Assembly: GCF_014638915.1 (NCBI RefSeq)
Contig: NZ_BMFQ01000003.1
Location: 620,001 to 684,000 of the forward strand
Length of the DNA stretch: 64,000 nt
Direction: 5' to 3'
Origin: Xanthomarina arctica
GTDB taxonomy: Bacteria; Bacteroidota; Bacteroidia; Flavobacteriales; Flavobacteriaceae
The notes beneath the pieces are model-generated. The model worked only from the letters and a program-made list of their open reading frames with translations. It was not told the DNA's origin and ran no database searches. Below, one piece after another: positions 45,028-54,308 of this stretch. How positions within the stretch are numbered: position 1 is the stretch's first letter; every line of letters begins with the position of its first letter. Both the position numbers and the translations under genes were made by a program.

Positions 45028-45918
45028 TTGAAAAACACAAAAACACTTATAACTGAAGGACCTAGACCATTTGTAACCAAGTTGATTGTTCGTAATTATT
45101 ACGATATAATCAATACTTGGGAATCTAGACGCCATAGAAAAGGTTTAGAGGCTACTTTTTTAAAAGATTTTAAATCGGTTCGAATTGCATTTTCGAATGG
45201 CTTTAAAAAAGTAGCTACTCTAAATTGGTGGATCAGTATTTTATTTGCTTTTGGGGCCTCTCTTTTTATGTTTGGAAGCATATTAAGTCTATGGACTCGA
45301 TTGGCATTATTTCTTAATCTCAATCCTACAGAAGTAAACTTTGTTTTCTTTTTAGGATCAATTCCATTTACATCTGCCGCATTTCTTCAGTTATTGCAAA
45401 CTTATCTTGCAAGCAAAAAACTGCTCAAATCGATAAAGTCTCATAGCGAAAGGAAGGGTTATAATTTATCCTCTTTAGGGTATCTCAGTGCCCTATTTCA
45501 GTTTGTCGGGACCCTGCTCTTTAATGTAAATACCTATAATGCTACAAAATCAAATCTGAGCACCTCACAATCTGATGTATGGATTTGGACGCCAGACGTT
45601 GTTGGTTCAATTTTCTTTCTTATTTCAGGATATTTGGCCTTTATAGAAGTAGGCCATAGCTATTGGAAATGGGAAACAAAAAATATGTCTTGGTGGGTGG
45701 TTTTCATCAATCTTATCGGGTGTATTGCCTTTATGACCTCTGCTATTTTTGCTTTTATACCTCAAGGAGGTGCAAATAATTTCTCCCTGGAAATAAGTCT
45801 TTTATTTACCCTGACCGGAGCTTTTTGCTTTTTTATTGGAGCCCTAACTATGTTGCCGGAAATGGGGGTTGAAAAAATTAAGCCGAGAGATGATGTAAAC
45901 TCAACAAACATTAATTGA
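45028..45918 (+). CDS. Six-helix membrane protein linked to gadB
   Basis: 296 residues. The only in-frame start before the first helix is TTG at 45028; a stop codon lies 12 bp upstream, so TTG initiation, probably coupled to gadB termination, is likely. Cytosolic basic N-terminus (~65 residues), then membrane segments near 67-87, 103-127, 150-167, 190-208, 222-244 and 255-277. The FFLGSIPFTSAAFLQLLQ stretch resembles YrhK-type domains. It is not an APC-family antiporter. Function unknown; regulation or transport tied to GABA or acid stress is inferred from linkage. Confidence 0.8.
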   Translation: MKNTKTLITEGPRPFVTKLIVRNYYDIINTWESRRHRKGLEATFLKDFKSVRIAFSNGFKKVATLNWWISILFAFGASLFMFGSILSLWTRLALFLNLNPTEVNFVFFLGSIPFTSAAFLQLLQTYLASKKLLKSIKSHSERKGYNLSSLGYLSALFQFVGTLLFNVNTYNATKSNLSTSQSDVWIWTPDVVGSIFFLISGYLAFIEVGHSYWKWETKNMSWWVVFINLIGCIAFMTSAIFAFIPQGGANNFSLEISLLFTLTGAFCFFIGALTMLPEMGVEKIKPRDDVNSTNIN

Positions 45919-45997
45919 ACGTATTCCAAGCACTTCTATAAAAGATTCAATTAGCAATTCGTTATACTATACATATTATTAAATGAGTATATAAATT

Positions 45998-46047
45998 CAG
46001 CACTTTACAACGTTTATGAAAATGCAGATTTTTTCATTTGCAGAAAA
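45998..46047. repeat. Right copy of the imperfect repeat bracketing the gad pair
   Basis: Shares CAGCACTTTACAA and TGCAGAAAA, in order, with the tRNA-Arg terminator region at 43239-43300, 12 bp shorter between the two blocks and degenerate in the terminator stem. Confidence 0.55.
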
Positions 46048-46120
46048 TTCTCTAACGGTTTAAAAATTAATCCTACATCGTTATTTTATTAAAAGTCAAA
46101 GCTTAAATTCACCCACATGG

Positions 46121-46163
46121 ACTCCGTAGTGACTCCGTAGTGACTCCGTAGTGACTCCGTGTG
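46121..46163. repeat. 11-bp tandem repeat
   Basis: ACTCCGTAGTG repeated at 46121, 46132 and 46143, with a fourth partial unit at 46154. It is too short and gapless to be a CRISPR array. Confidence 0.9.
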
Positions 46164-46316
46164 AACATCAGTTCTAATTGGAGTTAATAAATAGATTTCG
46201 ACTCAAAGAATAAACATTATAAAAAATCTTTAAAAAACCTAAAGGCTGAAGCCCAAACTGATGACTAGTGTAAAAATAAACGAGGTATATGAATAGTGAT
46301 AAGTTTGTAATGATAA

Positions 46317-47552
46317 TTAATTAAAATTATTCCATGCGCATCCAAAAACGATATACCAGCCAAAATCGCCGTTATTAGACCAAGCAACATCAACACCTGT
46401 TCTTAATTTAAACATTCTAGCAATAAGGTATCGAAAACCACCTCCATAACTATAGACTAATTCGGCATCATCAAAGGACACTCTTTTAGTTGGGGCTTTT
46501 GCTAAACCACCAAAACCAATGGCACTCCATCTATAGAGAAAATCATAACGTTGTTCCATAGCTAAAACATAAACTTCATCTCCTTGATATTTCGCCATTG
46601 GAACACCTCTCATAACTACAGAGGGTTCTAAGTAAAAGGGAGCATCTCCAAACTGGAGTTGAGATTGGAAACGTAAGCCACTCACCCATTTTGGAGTCAC
46701 TTGAAAATACTTAAGAATTTCTAAATTAAAATTTTGAAAATCGTAATCACTTCCTGTCCAATTAGCATTTACTTGGTACTGTGAAGATATATACCAACCT
46801 TTATCAGGAGTAAAAACATTATCCCGCTTATCAAATTCTAAGGCTAGGCCTAAACTGCCAATATTACTACTAAAATCTTTTTCCTTAAAAAAATCTGCTA
46901 TTTCAACATTTTGAAACTGAGGTGTCACATCAACATGTCCATAATAATACTGTAACCCCATATATAAATCTGTGTTGGCAATTTCCCTTAAAACAGAAAC
47001 AAACCCTCCTGCAACTCTAAAATTAAAATCAAATTCTTTATTTCCAACAACAGGAATATCTCTATAAAACTCCATATTTATATTAGCATACATCGCTCCA
47101 ACAGTATACTTTAAGTGATACTTTGGCAAAGAAGCTTTACGAAAACCACCAAAACCCCATGTTTTATTCGCTGTATAACCAGCAAATGCTGCTGTAATAT
47201 TGGGTGCTACATGTTCCCCTTCTACTTGGTGTTTATTTGGCTTAATAAAAACGGGAGCCATTACAAGTCCGATACCTCCCAATGCCGACTCGGTAACAAT
47301 TTGAGGAACAGGAATAAACCCGTTGTTATGCATCAAGACATAACTCATATCTAAATTTCCATCTAAGGTGTCTTTTAGCATTTTGAAAGAGAATTTCTCT
47401 TTATGTTTTTTTATTGAATCTGATTTTGTTTGCGCATGAGATATTGGAGAATACGCACAAAATACAAACAGAAGTACAAATGCTTTTAAATAATTATTCA
47501 ACACTAAATTTAGCCTGAAAGCTTTAAGGGTAATTAATTTAATCATATTCAT
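46317..47552 (-). CDS. Omp85/BamA-like outer-membrane barrel protein
   Basis: 411 residues. A signal peptide (ending ISHAQ, ~residue 41) follows a longer N-terminus. The rest matches the bacterial surface antigen (D15) barrel: LALEFDKRDNVFTPDKGWYI, VVMRGVP..Y-G..EVYVLAMEQRYDF and a final Phe-Asn. No POTRA domains precede the barrel, so this is a short single-barrel member. It may be a channel or lipid-associated porin. An earlier Met start choice is uncertain. Confidence 0.8.
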   Translation of the reverse strand: MNMIKLITLKAFRLNLVLNNYLKAFVLLFVFCAYSPISHAQTKSDSIKKHKEKFSFKMLKDTLDGNLDMSYVLMHNNGFIPVPQIVTESALGGIGLVMAPVFIKPNKHQVEGEHVAPNITAAFAGYTANKTWGFGGFRKASLPKYHLKYTVGAMYANINMEFYRDIPVVGNKEFDFNFRVAGGFVSVLREIANTDLYMGLQYYYGHVDVTPQFQNVEIADFFKEKDFSSNIGSLGLALEFDKRDNVFTPDKGWYISSQYQVNANWTGSDYDFQNFNLEILKYFQVTPKWVSGLRFQSQLQFGDAPFYLEPSVVMRGVPMAKYQGDEVYVLAMEQRYDFLYRWSAIGFGGLAKAPTKRVSFDDAELVYSYGGGFRYLIARMFKLRTGVDVAWSNNGDFGWYIVFGCAWNNFN

Positions 47553-47942
47553 TTTTTAATAATAGATATCCACTTCGTTGTTTGAATTTCCTTGCGATTC
47601 TAGATAATGAAATTACTAAAAACTATTTAATCAACTCTATTTTTATTTTATTTATTCACTTTTTATTAGCTGGCAAAATAAATACTTAAAAATGAGAATA
47701 TTAATAATGTATACTAATTTTGTTTATTACTAACCCCTCGAAACAATCAAACACGAGATTGGTTTAGACTCAAAAGGAATCCTAGCTTTTGTACAAAAAA
47801 AAACATCTGTTTATTTTATAAAAAATGATTGTTGAAGAATATGCAATTTGGTATCTTGCTATAGCCAATTTATCATCTTCTAATTTATCCAACAGATAGA
47901 AATTTAGCTAAGCTTAAATAAAAATTATAGCGTATAATTAAT
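47553..47942. other. Divergent intergenic region between the barrel and MscS genes
   Basis: 390 bp without a gene. One TAATTTTG element on the plus strand (47715-47722) could be a -7 box, but it is 220 bp before the channel gene. No convincing terminator, repeat or small frame was seen. Confidence 0.5.
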
Positions 47943-49037
47943 ATGACAGAATTTTTCGAATTACATAAATCGCAATTAATCAATTCGGCTATTATTATAG
48001 TCGTTGTTGCGACTCTTTATTTTACAACTACTATTTTTTACAATTGGTTACTGAAAAAGGAGAAACGTATTTTTCCAGACGCTCCATTAAGACCGGTAAA
48101 CATTATTAAACGTATTTTAAATATTTTATGGTTGGTTTTAGGTGTTATTGCATTAAGCTATAATTTTGTTGACAACGATAAAAGTGAAACTCTGATTCAC
48201 TTTTTTAAATTAGCGTCTTATTTAGGTATTGTAGCCGTAGTAACCATAGTATTAGCCACACTCTGCAACATGTGGTTTAAACACAAAATTCAAGAAAAAA
48301 TTGCATTGAAATATGATTCCACTAGCTACAAATTCTTACGTTATGTTGCGGTGTTTTCCATTTGTTTTATTGGTTGTTTATTCGCCTTATTAGCTTTCCC
48401 TTCTCTTAAAGGTGTTGCGCAAACAGCCTTAGGTGGCGCTGGTGTACTAGCAATAATTGCTGGTGTTTCGTCTCAAGAGGCTTTATCTAATTTGGTAGGT
48501 GGTGTTTTTATTATTTCATTTAAACCTTTTAAAATTGGTGATGTTGTTAAGTTAACAGACACCATGGTTGGTACAGTTTCAGACATTACGTTGAGACATA
48601 CGGTACTTCGTAATTTTGAAAATAAGATGATCGTTATTCCAAACGCCATCATGAATAAAGAAAAAATAATCAATTACGATTTAGGTGAACTTAAATGTTG
48701 TGAACGTATTGAAATTGGTATTTCTTATGATAGCGATATAGATCTCGCAAAAAAAATCATGCAAGAAGAATGTGAAAATCACCCACTAATTTTAGATAAC
48801 CGCACGAAACTGGAAGAAACAAACGGTCTGCCAATAGTAAAAACAGCTTTAACGCAACTTAACGATTCTTCCATGACTATAAGAGCTTGGGCTTGGTCTA
48901 AGGATTTTTCAGATTCTTTTACTTTAAAATGCGATGTTCTTGAAAGTATAAAAAAACGATTTGACAAGGAAGGAATTGAAATCCCATTTCCTTATAGAAC
49001 AATTGTTATGAAGAGTGAGAAAACGCTTGAAAAATAA
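47943..49037 (+). CDS. MscS-family mechanosensitive channel
   Basis: 364 residues with four membrane segments (near 12-30, 58-77, 88-112, 137-165) and the pore-lining MscS helix VAQTALGGAGVLAIIAGVSS. The cytosolic MscS vestibule begins at QEALSNLVGGVFIISFKPFK. It releases osmolytes on hypo-osmotic shock. It ends in a strong hairpin terminator. Confidence 0.93.
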   Translation: MTEFFELHKSQLINSAIIIVVVATLYFTTTIFYNWLLKKEKRIFPDAPLRPVNIIKRILNILWLVLGVIALSYNFVDNDKSETLIHFFKLASYLGIVAVVTIVLATLCNMWFKHKIQEKIALKYDSTSYKFLRYVAVFSICFIGCLFALLAFPSLKGVAQTALGGAGVLAIIAGVSSQEALSNLVGGVFIISFKPFKIGDVVKLTDTMVGTVSDITLRHTVLRNFENKMIVIPNAIMNKEKIINYDLGELKCCERIEIGISYDSDIDLAKKIMQEECENHPLILDNRTKLEETNGLPIVKTALTQLNDSSMTIRAWAWSKDFSDSFTLKCDVLESIKKRFDKEGIEIPFPYRTIVMKSEKTLEK

Positions 49038-49081
49038 AATTAGTGAATTTTAATTAAAAATATTCTGATTTTTTTTCTACT

Positions 49082-49117
49082 AAAAAAGCATCTACTTAAA
49101 AACGTAGATGCTTTTTT
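49082..49117. terminator. Bidirectional terminator after mscS
   Basis: Stem AAAAAAGCATCTAC / GTAGATGCTTTTTT around TTAAAAAC. Confidence 0.9.
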
Positions 49118-49211
49118 AATTTATTTATTCAAGCCAAATCAAGTTTACTTCTCACTTATTTCCCTCTTTTAAAAGAGTCATAAAATTCCAAATTAAATGC
49201 AATGCTCTTTC

Positions 49212-49219
49212 TATATTTG
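49212..49219 (+). promoter_or_regulatory. -7 element of the YeeE/YedE pair
   Basis: TATATTTG, 17 bp before the ATG at 49237; no clear -33 box. Confidence 0.5.
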
Positions 49220-49236
49220 CAATTAATTTAAAATTT

Positions 49237-49794
49237 ATGGATTATATTTTACAGCCTTGGCCATGGTATATTACTGGACCACTCCTAGCTCTTGTTATGT
49301 TTATACTTATATATTTTGGTAAAACCTTTGGCATGTCTTCCAACCTAAGAACCTTATGTGCTATTGGCGGCGCTGGAAAAAACACAGCTTTTTTTGATTT
49401 TGATTGGAAGGAACAACGATGGAACCTCATGGTTGTCGTTGGTGCCATAATTGGTGGTTTTATTGCACATTTTATGCTTTCAGCTCCAATAGACATTGAT
49501 CTGAATCCTGAAACTGTCAGTGACCTTTCTCTACTAGGATTTGAAAATGCGGGAAAAACACTTTTACCTGCCGAACTTTATAGTTGGGACGCCGTATTCA
49601 CTTTAAAAGGAATCTCTATTTTAATTGTTGGGGGTTTTCTTGTTGGCTTTGGAACACGTTATGCTGGAGGTTGTACTTCAGGCCATGCTATAACAGGCTT
49701 AAGCAGTTTGCAATTACCTTCATTAATTGCTGTTATTGGCTTTTTTATAGGAGGTTTGATTATGATTCATTTACTATTTCCATTAATTTTCTAA
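49237..49794 (+). CDS. YeeE/YedE family sulfur-compound transporter, N-terminal half
   Basis: 185 residues, four or five membrane segments. Contains the Cys-bearing YeeE/YedE motif GTRYAGGCTSGHAITGLS near residue 145. In this family conserved cysteines relay thiosulfate or related sulfur compounds. The second half-protein is encoded 13 bp downstream, so the two probably assemble. Confidence 0.9.
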   Translation: MDYILQPWPWYITGPLLALVMFILIYFGKTFGMSSNLRTLCAIGGAGKNTAFFDFDWKEQRWNLMVVVGAIIGGFIAHFMLSAPIDIDLNPETVSDLSLLGFENAGKTLLPAELYSWDAVFTLKGISILIVGGFLVGFGTRYAGGCTSGHAITGLSSLQLPSLIAVIGFFIGGLIMIHLLFPLIF

Positions 49795-49807
49795 AACTTA
49801 TAAAAAC

Positions 49808-50221
49808 ATGAAATATTTAAAATTTTTATTAGTTGGAATTTTCTTCGGAATTGTTCTTGTTAAATCTGAAGCTGTTTCTTGGTATCGCATTTTCGAAATG
49901 TTCAAATTTCAATCTTTTCATATGTACGGAATTATTGGTAGCGCTGTAACAACCGGGATTGTTTTAATGCTTCTAACAAAAAAATTACATTTTAAAAATA
50001 TTGAAGGACACTTAATGACTGTTCCTAAAAAGGAAAATGGTCTTACCAGATACTTACTTGGCGGGTCTATTTTTGGTTTAGGTTGGGCTTTATCTGGAGC
50101 TTGTCCAGGACCTATGTATATTTTGGTAGGCACTGGTGCTTTTACTGTACTAATTGTAATTCTTGCGGCTCTATTAGGAACTTATGTTTATGGTGTGTTA
50201 AAGGATAAGCTTCCACATTAA
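49808..50221 (+). CDS. YeeE/YedE family (DUF6691-type) transporter half
   Basis: 137 residues, four membrane segments, with the matching Cys motif GLGWALSGACPGPMYILVG. Forms a pair with the preceding gene; this split arrangement is common in Bacteroidota and usually accompanies sulfur-detoxifying proteins, none of which is adjacent here. Confidence 0.9.
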   Translation: MKYLKFLLVGIFFGIVLVKSEAVSWYRIFEMFKFQSFHMYGIIGSAVTTGIVLMLLTKKLHFKNIEGHLMTVPKKENGLTRYLLGGSIFGLGWALSGACPGPMYILVGTGAFTVLIVILAALLGTYVYGVLKDKLPH

Positions 50222-50243
50222 ATACTAAATTATTCAAGTATAT

Positions 50244-50303
50244 AAAAAAACGTGTAGAACAATTTAAAACCTCTCGGTTCTCTATTGGTCTACACGTTTT
50301 AAT
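50244..50303. terminator. Terminator between the YeeE pair and the glutamate synthase-like gene
   Basis: Stem AAAACGTGTAGA / TCTACACGTTTT with a ~30-nt loop, between convergent genes. Confidence 0.75.
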
Positions 50304-50391
50304 TTATTTAAAATTCTAAGTTGAAAGGAAGTGAATTTCGTACAAAGTTTAATCTATTTTTATAGCTAATTGCAAGAAAATCTCACCCACT

Positions 50392-51981
50392 TTACTTCAT
50401 CATTCTAGTTAATTGAAAGAATTTTTTATAACTTTCAGGAATGTTGGCTATATCTATTAACGATCCTGGAACCATATATGGATAGATATCTTCATACGTC
50501 TGCACATTATACAAACCTACTCTTTTACTAATATGACTACGATTTAACTCTTCAGGCCCATTTAGTCCTGCAGCGGCTATAAGTTCTAAGAAACTATGTA
50601 TGGTGGCTTCATGATATCTATTTGCTCTTGGTGCTTTATCATCCACTACCAAACCTTTTATTAATGAAGGATTTTGAGTTGCAACACCAACCGGACAGGT
50701 ATTTGTGTTACATTGTAAAGCTTGGATACATCCTATTGAAAGCATCATGGCGCGAGCGCTGTTACATCCGTCTGCACCTAAAGCCAAAGCTCTAGCCATA
50801 TGGAAACCTGTAATTATTTTCCCAGCTACAATTACTTTTATATCATCTCTTAAACCAAAGCCAACTAAGGTATCGTGAACAAAAATAAGTCCTTCACGCA
50901 ATGGCATTCCCATAGAATTTGAAAACTCAACAGGCGCAGCACCAGTTCCTCCTTCACCACCATCAACGGTTATGAAATCAGGTTGTATTCCAGTATAAAT
51001 CATGGCTTCGCAAAAATCCATAAATTCCTGCTTTCTACCCAAACACAGTTTAAAACCAACTGGTTTCCCTTCAGAAAGATCTCTAAGTTTTTTAATAAAA
51101 TACATAAACTCAATAGGATCTGAAAAAGCAGAATGTGAGGGAGGCGAATGTACCGCTACAAAAGGTTTTATATGTCTAATTTTCGCAATCTCTTCTGTGT
51201 TTTTAGACGCTGGTAAAATTCCCCCATGCCCTGGCTTGGCTCCTTGAGATAATTTTATTTCAATCATCTTTACTTCAGGTCTTAAAGCGTTTACTCTATA
51301 TGTCTCATCATTAAAAGTACCATCATCTTTTCTGCAACCAAAATAACCTGTTCCAATTTGCCAAATAAGGTCTCCACCATGTTCTAAATGGTAATTACTA
51401 ATCCCACCTTCTCCAGTATTATGAGCGAAACCTCCCATTTTAGCACCTTTATTTAATGCCATGATGGCATTTTTACTTAAAGACCCAAAACTCATTGCCG
51501 AAATATTCAATAAACTTGAAGAATAAGGTTGCTTACAATCTTTACCTCCAATTAATAATCTAGGGAATTCACCAATATTCTTTGGGTTATTTTTTGCATA
51601 CATGGAATGTTCCATCCATTCATAACCTGAATGATAAATATCCATCTGAGTTCCAAAAGGCTCTGTATCATTTTGCCCTTTTGCTCTCTGGTATACTAAC
51701 GACCTTAAAATACGGTTTATAGGACGTCCTTGAGTATCAGTTTCTACAAAGTATTGCATGATTTCAGGTCTAATAGACTCTAACATATATCTAATACGCC
51801 CTAGTAGCGGAAAGTTCCTTCTTATACTCCGCTTTTTTTGAACCATATCAAAAACTCCCAAAAGTATAAGAGGGATAACAATTATATACAACCATAAAAT
51901 GGGTGTCCAAAAAAGTGCTATAACAGCTACCGAAGCAGTTAAAACAATAGAAATAATTACAAAGTATTCACGAACTTTCAT
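50392..51981 (-). CDS. FMN-binding glutamate synthase family protein
   Basis: 529 residues. Two N-terminal hydrophobic segments (~8-45) precede a GltB-type FMN/synthase barrel: PEVKMIEIKLSQGAKPGHGG, TVDGGEGGTGAAPVEF and the 3Fe-4S cysteines in CIQALQCNTNTCPVG. It lacks the glutaminase domain and the small subunit, so it is a stand-alone membrane-associated synthase domain. It may make glutamate with ammonia or another partner; the function of this single-domain form is unsettled. Confidence 0.88.
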   Translation of the reverse strand: MKVREYFVIISIVLTASVAVIALFWTPILWLYIIVIPLILLGVFDMVQKKRSIRRNFPLLGRIRYMLESIRPEIMQYFVETDTQGRPINRILRSLVYQRAKGQNDTEPFGTQMDIYHSGYEWMEHSMYAKNNPKNIGEFPRLLIGGKDCKQPYSSSLLNISAMSFGSLSKNAIMALNKGAKMGGFAHNTGEGGISNYHLEHGGDLIWQIGTGYFGCRKDDGTFNDETYRVNALRPEVKMIEIKLSQGAKPGHGGILPASKNTEEIAKIRHIKPFVAVHSPPSHSAFSDPIEFMYFIKKLRDLSEGKPVGFKLCLGRKQEFMDFCEAMIYTGIQPDFITVDGGEGGTGAAPVEFSNSMGMPLREGLIFVHDTLVGFGLRDDIKVIVAGKIITGFHMARALALGADGCNSARAMMLSIGCIQALQCNTNTCPVGVATQNPSLIKGLVVDDKAPRANRYHEATIHSFLELIAAAGLNGPEELNRSHISKRVGLYNVQTYEDIYPYMVPGSLIDIANIPESYKKFFQLTRMMK

Positions 51982-52259
51982 AGAGTAAATAGATTATCAT
52001 GTTAAAAAGAAACCAATTTAATGAATTGATTTCTTTATGCTAAATCTAATAAATAAAATTAGATTAATCAAGTTCATGTTCTCATGAACTCTGAATTTAA
52101 TATTTTGGTTTTAATAAAAGAAACCACTTAAAAAACGTGGCTAAGTTAGGCAACTATATTTATCTTTTAAGACTTTTGTAGTTTAAGATTATTCAATATA
52201 ATTTAGAGGAGAAATAATGCTACTATTTTAAAACTGTGATCTTTTTAAAGTGACTATTT

Positions 52260-52535
52260 TTATATTATTTCCGCACTTAAACCGGCATCTAATAACATAG
52301 AACACCTAGGCTCCAACTCGTCATAAGCTCCAGTTTTGACAGTGCATTTTCCTTTGTAGTGAACTATAATCGAACATTGTTCGGCTTGTTCTGGAGTGTG
52401 CTCGCAAGCAAAAACGAGTGTATTAATAACATGATCGAAGGTGTTTACTTCGTCGTTATACAATACAATTTCATTGTTTTTTTGCTCTAAAGTGTCAACA
52501 CTTCCTTGTTCCTGTATTTTTTCTTTAGTACTCAT
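52260..52535 (-). CDS. clpS: ATP-dependent Clp protease adaptor
   Basis: 91 residues with the ClpS fold: YNDEVNTFDHVINTL, the adaptor-specific EQAEQCSIIVHYKGKCTVKTG and a C-terminal helix. Delivers N-degron substrates to ClpAP. It is the last gene of the tpiA-prmA-clpS series. Confidence 0.93.
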   Translation of the reverse strand: MSTKEKIQEQGSVDTLEQKNNEIVLYNDEVNTFDHVINTLVFACEHTPEQAEQCSIIVHYKGKCTVKTGAYDELEPRCSMLLDAGLSAEII

Positions 52536-52624
52536 ACATCTTATGAATTAAATTCGCACCTACATTTCGACTACGCTCAATACAGGGAAGCTCAATGTGA
52601 CACGTTGTAATGACAAAATATTTA

Positions 52625-53461
52625 TTAATTTAAGAATTTTAAAGCAACCCAATTGTTTCTTTCCAATGTTTCAACGAGGTTTAAATGATATTTATTGCAT
52701 TCTTCTTCAATAACGGGAATATCGTCTTTATAAAATCCACTTAAAAACAACATGCCATTAGTATTTAAACATTTGGTGTACGCTTCTATATCGTTAAGTA
52801 AGATATTTCGGTTGATGTTAGCAATAATAACATCGTATTTTCTGTCTTTCAGTAAAGCGGCATCACCTTCTAAAACTGTAATATGCTTACAGTTATTGCG
52901 TTCTACATTTTCTAAACTATTAATAAAGCACCAATTATCATAATCGATAGCATCAAGTGGGTTTGCACCTTTCATTTCAGCAAGAATAGCTAAAACGCCT
53001 GTACCACAACCCATATCTAAAACCGATTTTCCTTCAAAATCGTTTTTTAGGATATGATGAATCATCATGTGAGTGGTTTCATGGTGTCCCGTTCCAAAAC
53101 TCATTTTTGGCTCAATAACAATATCGAATTTTGTATCTGGTTTCTCATGAAAAGGTGCACGAACGGAACATTCATTTTCAACAATAATCGGATTAAAATT
53201 CTTTTCCCATTCTTGGTTCCAATTCACTTGTTCTATTTCGCTGAAAGAATAGCTTATTTCAAATTCGTCTGAACTTAAAATCTGGATATCCTCTAAAATA
53301 GTGTCATTCCATTCGTCTTTTTGAATATAAGCTGTAACACCACCATCAGTTTCAACAAAACTTTCAAAGCCTGCATAACCTAATTCTGCAATTAAAATTT
53401 CGGTTCCAGGTTGTAAAGGAGTTACTTTAAAATCGTAACCTATATAAATATTATTTGACAT
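52625..53461 (-). CDS. prmA: Ribosomal protein L11 methyltransferase
   Basis: 278 residues. SAM-binding motif VLDMGCGTGVLAILAEMKGA, post-motif IANINRNILL and MSFGTGHHETT, all PrmA-typical. Trimethylates ribosomal protein L11. Starts 9 bp after tpiA ends. Confidence 0.95.
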   Translation of the reverse strand: MSNNIYIGYDFKVTPLQPGTEILIAELGYAGFESFVETDGGVTAYIQKDEWNDTILEDIQILSSDEFEISYSFSEIEQVNWNQEWEKNFNPIIVENECSVRAPFHEKPDTKFDIVIEPKMSFGTGHHETTHMMIHHILKNDFEGKSVLDMGCGTGVLAILAEMKGANPLDAIDYDNWCFINSLENVERNNCKHITVLEGDAALLKDRKYDVIIANINRNILLNDIEAYTKCLNTNGMLFLSGFYKDDIPVIEEECNKYHLNLVETLERNNWVALKFLN

Positions 53462-53470
53462 AATTAAAAA

Positions 53471-54220
53471 TTAAAAAGCGTTTACAATCGTATAAAAATC
53501 TTCAGCATTAAGTGCTGCTCCACCAATTAAACCACCATCGACATCGGGTTTAGAAAAAATTTCTTTTGCGTTATTTGGCTTCACGGACCCACCATATAAG
53601 ATAGAGACAGAATTGGCGGTTTCTTGACCATACTTATTAGCCAGTGTTTCTCTTATAAAAGCATGCATCTCTTGTGCTTGCTCCGGACTAGCCGTTTCAC
53701 CTGTTCCAATAGCCCAAACAGGTTCGTAAGCTAATACGATGTTTTTAAATGCTTCAGCTTCTAAATGAAATAACCCGTTTTTAATTTGGTTTCCGACTAT
53801 TGTTTCGTGGTTTCCGGCCTTTCTATCAGCAAGTTCTTCCCCGAAACAAAAGATAACTCTCATGTTGCTTTTTAAAGCCGCATCCACTTTTTTAGCAAGT
53901 AACTCATCGGTTTCATTGAAATAAGCACGACGTTCACTATGTCCTAAAATAACGGTTTGCACTCCAACACTTTTAAGCATCTCTGCGCTAATTTCTCCGG
54001 TGTAAGCTCCTGATTCTGCAAAGTGCATGTTTTGTGCTATCACTTCTACATTTGAACTTCTTAAAGCTTCAAACGCATGCCAAAGATTTGTAAACGTTGG
54101 TGCAATCATCACTTCAGCATTAGAAGTTTGCGATTGATTTTTAAGTTCCGTAATTAATGATTCAGTCATTGCCAAATCATTGTTCATTTTCCAGTTTCCT
54201 GCAACGATATGTTTTCTCAT
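53471..54220 (-). CDS. tpiA: Triosephosphate isomerase
   Basis: 249 residues, standard TIM barrel. N-terminal NWKMN with catalytic Lys, catalytic His in LGHSERR and Glu in AYEPVWAIGTG. Interconverts dihydroxyacetone phosphate and glyceraldehyde 3-phosphate. A GCCTGC-GAAA-GCAGG hairpin (54228-54241) lies right before its start. Confidence 0.97.
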   Translation of the reverse strand: MRKHIVAGNWKMNNDLAMTESLITELKNQSQTSNAEVMIAPTFTNLWHAFEALRSSNVEVIAQNMHFAESGAYTGEISAEMLKSVGVQTVILGHSERRAYFNETDELLAKKVDAALKSNMRVIFCFGEELADRKAGNHETIVGNQIKNGLFHLEAEAFKNIVLAYEPVWAIGTGETASPEQAQEMHAFIRETLANKYGQETANSVSILYGGSVKPNNAKEIFSKPDVDGGLIGGAALNAEDFYTIVNAF

Positions 54221-54227
54221 CTCTTTG

Positions 54228-54241
54228 CCTGCGAAAGCAGG
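54228..54241. repeat. Small palindromic element before tpiA
   Basis: CCTGC / GCAGG hairpin with loop GAAA, of the same class as the 56714-56733 element. Confidence 0.6.
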
Positions 54242-54267
54242 TATCTTTTAATTAAAATTGATTTTAT

Positions 54268-54300
54268 AAACCTGCTAGGTTTTAAAAACCTTGCAGGTTT
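54268..54300. repeat. 33-bp imperfect palindrome
   Basis: Arms of 16 bp with one mismatch (AAACCTGCTAGGTTTT and its near complement) around a single A; a REP-like intergenic element type seen in flavobacteria. It separates tpiA from the permease gene. Confidence 0.75.
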
Positions 54301-54308
54301 GGTTGGCT

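Larger units (their letters stand above)
45919..46316. other. Intergenic region with repeats after the gad pair
   Basis: 398 bp without a gene. It contains the right bracketing repeat (45998-46047) and an 11-bp tandem repeat (46121-46163). The rest is AT-rich and shows no promoter or coding frame. Confidence 0.7.

Noticed and set aside
45028-45918. GadC glutamate/GABA antiporter
   Set aside because: Only six helices, no APC-family motifs and a different length.
46121-46163. Direct repeat array as CRISPR
   Set aside because: Units are 11 bp with no spacers.
47821-47900. 24-codon frame before the MscS gene
   Set aside because: Too short and lacks supporting signals or composition.
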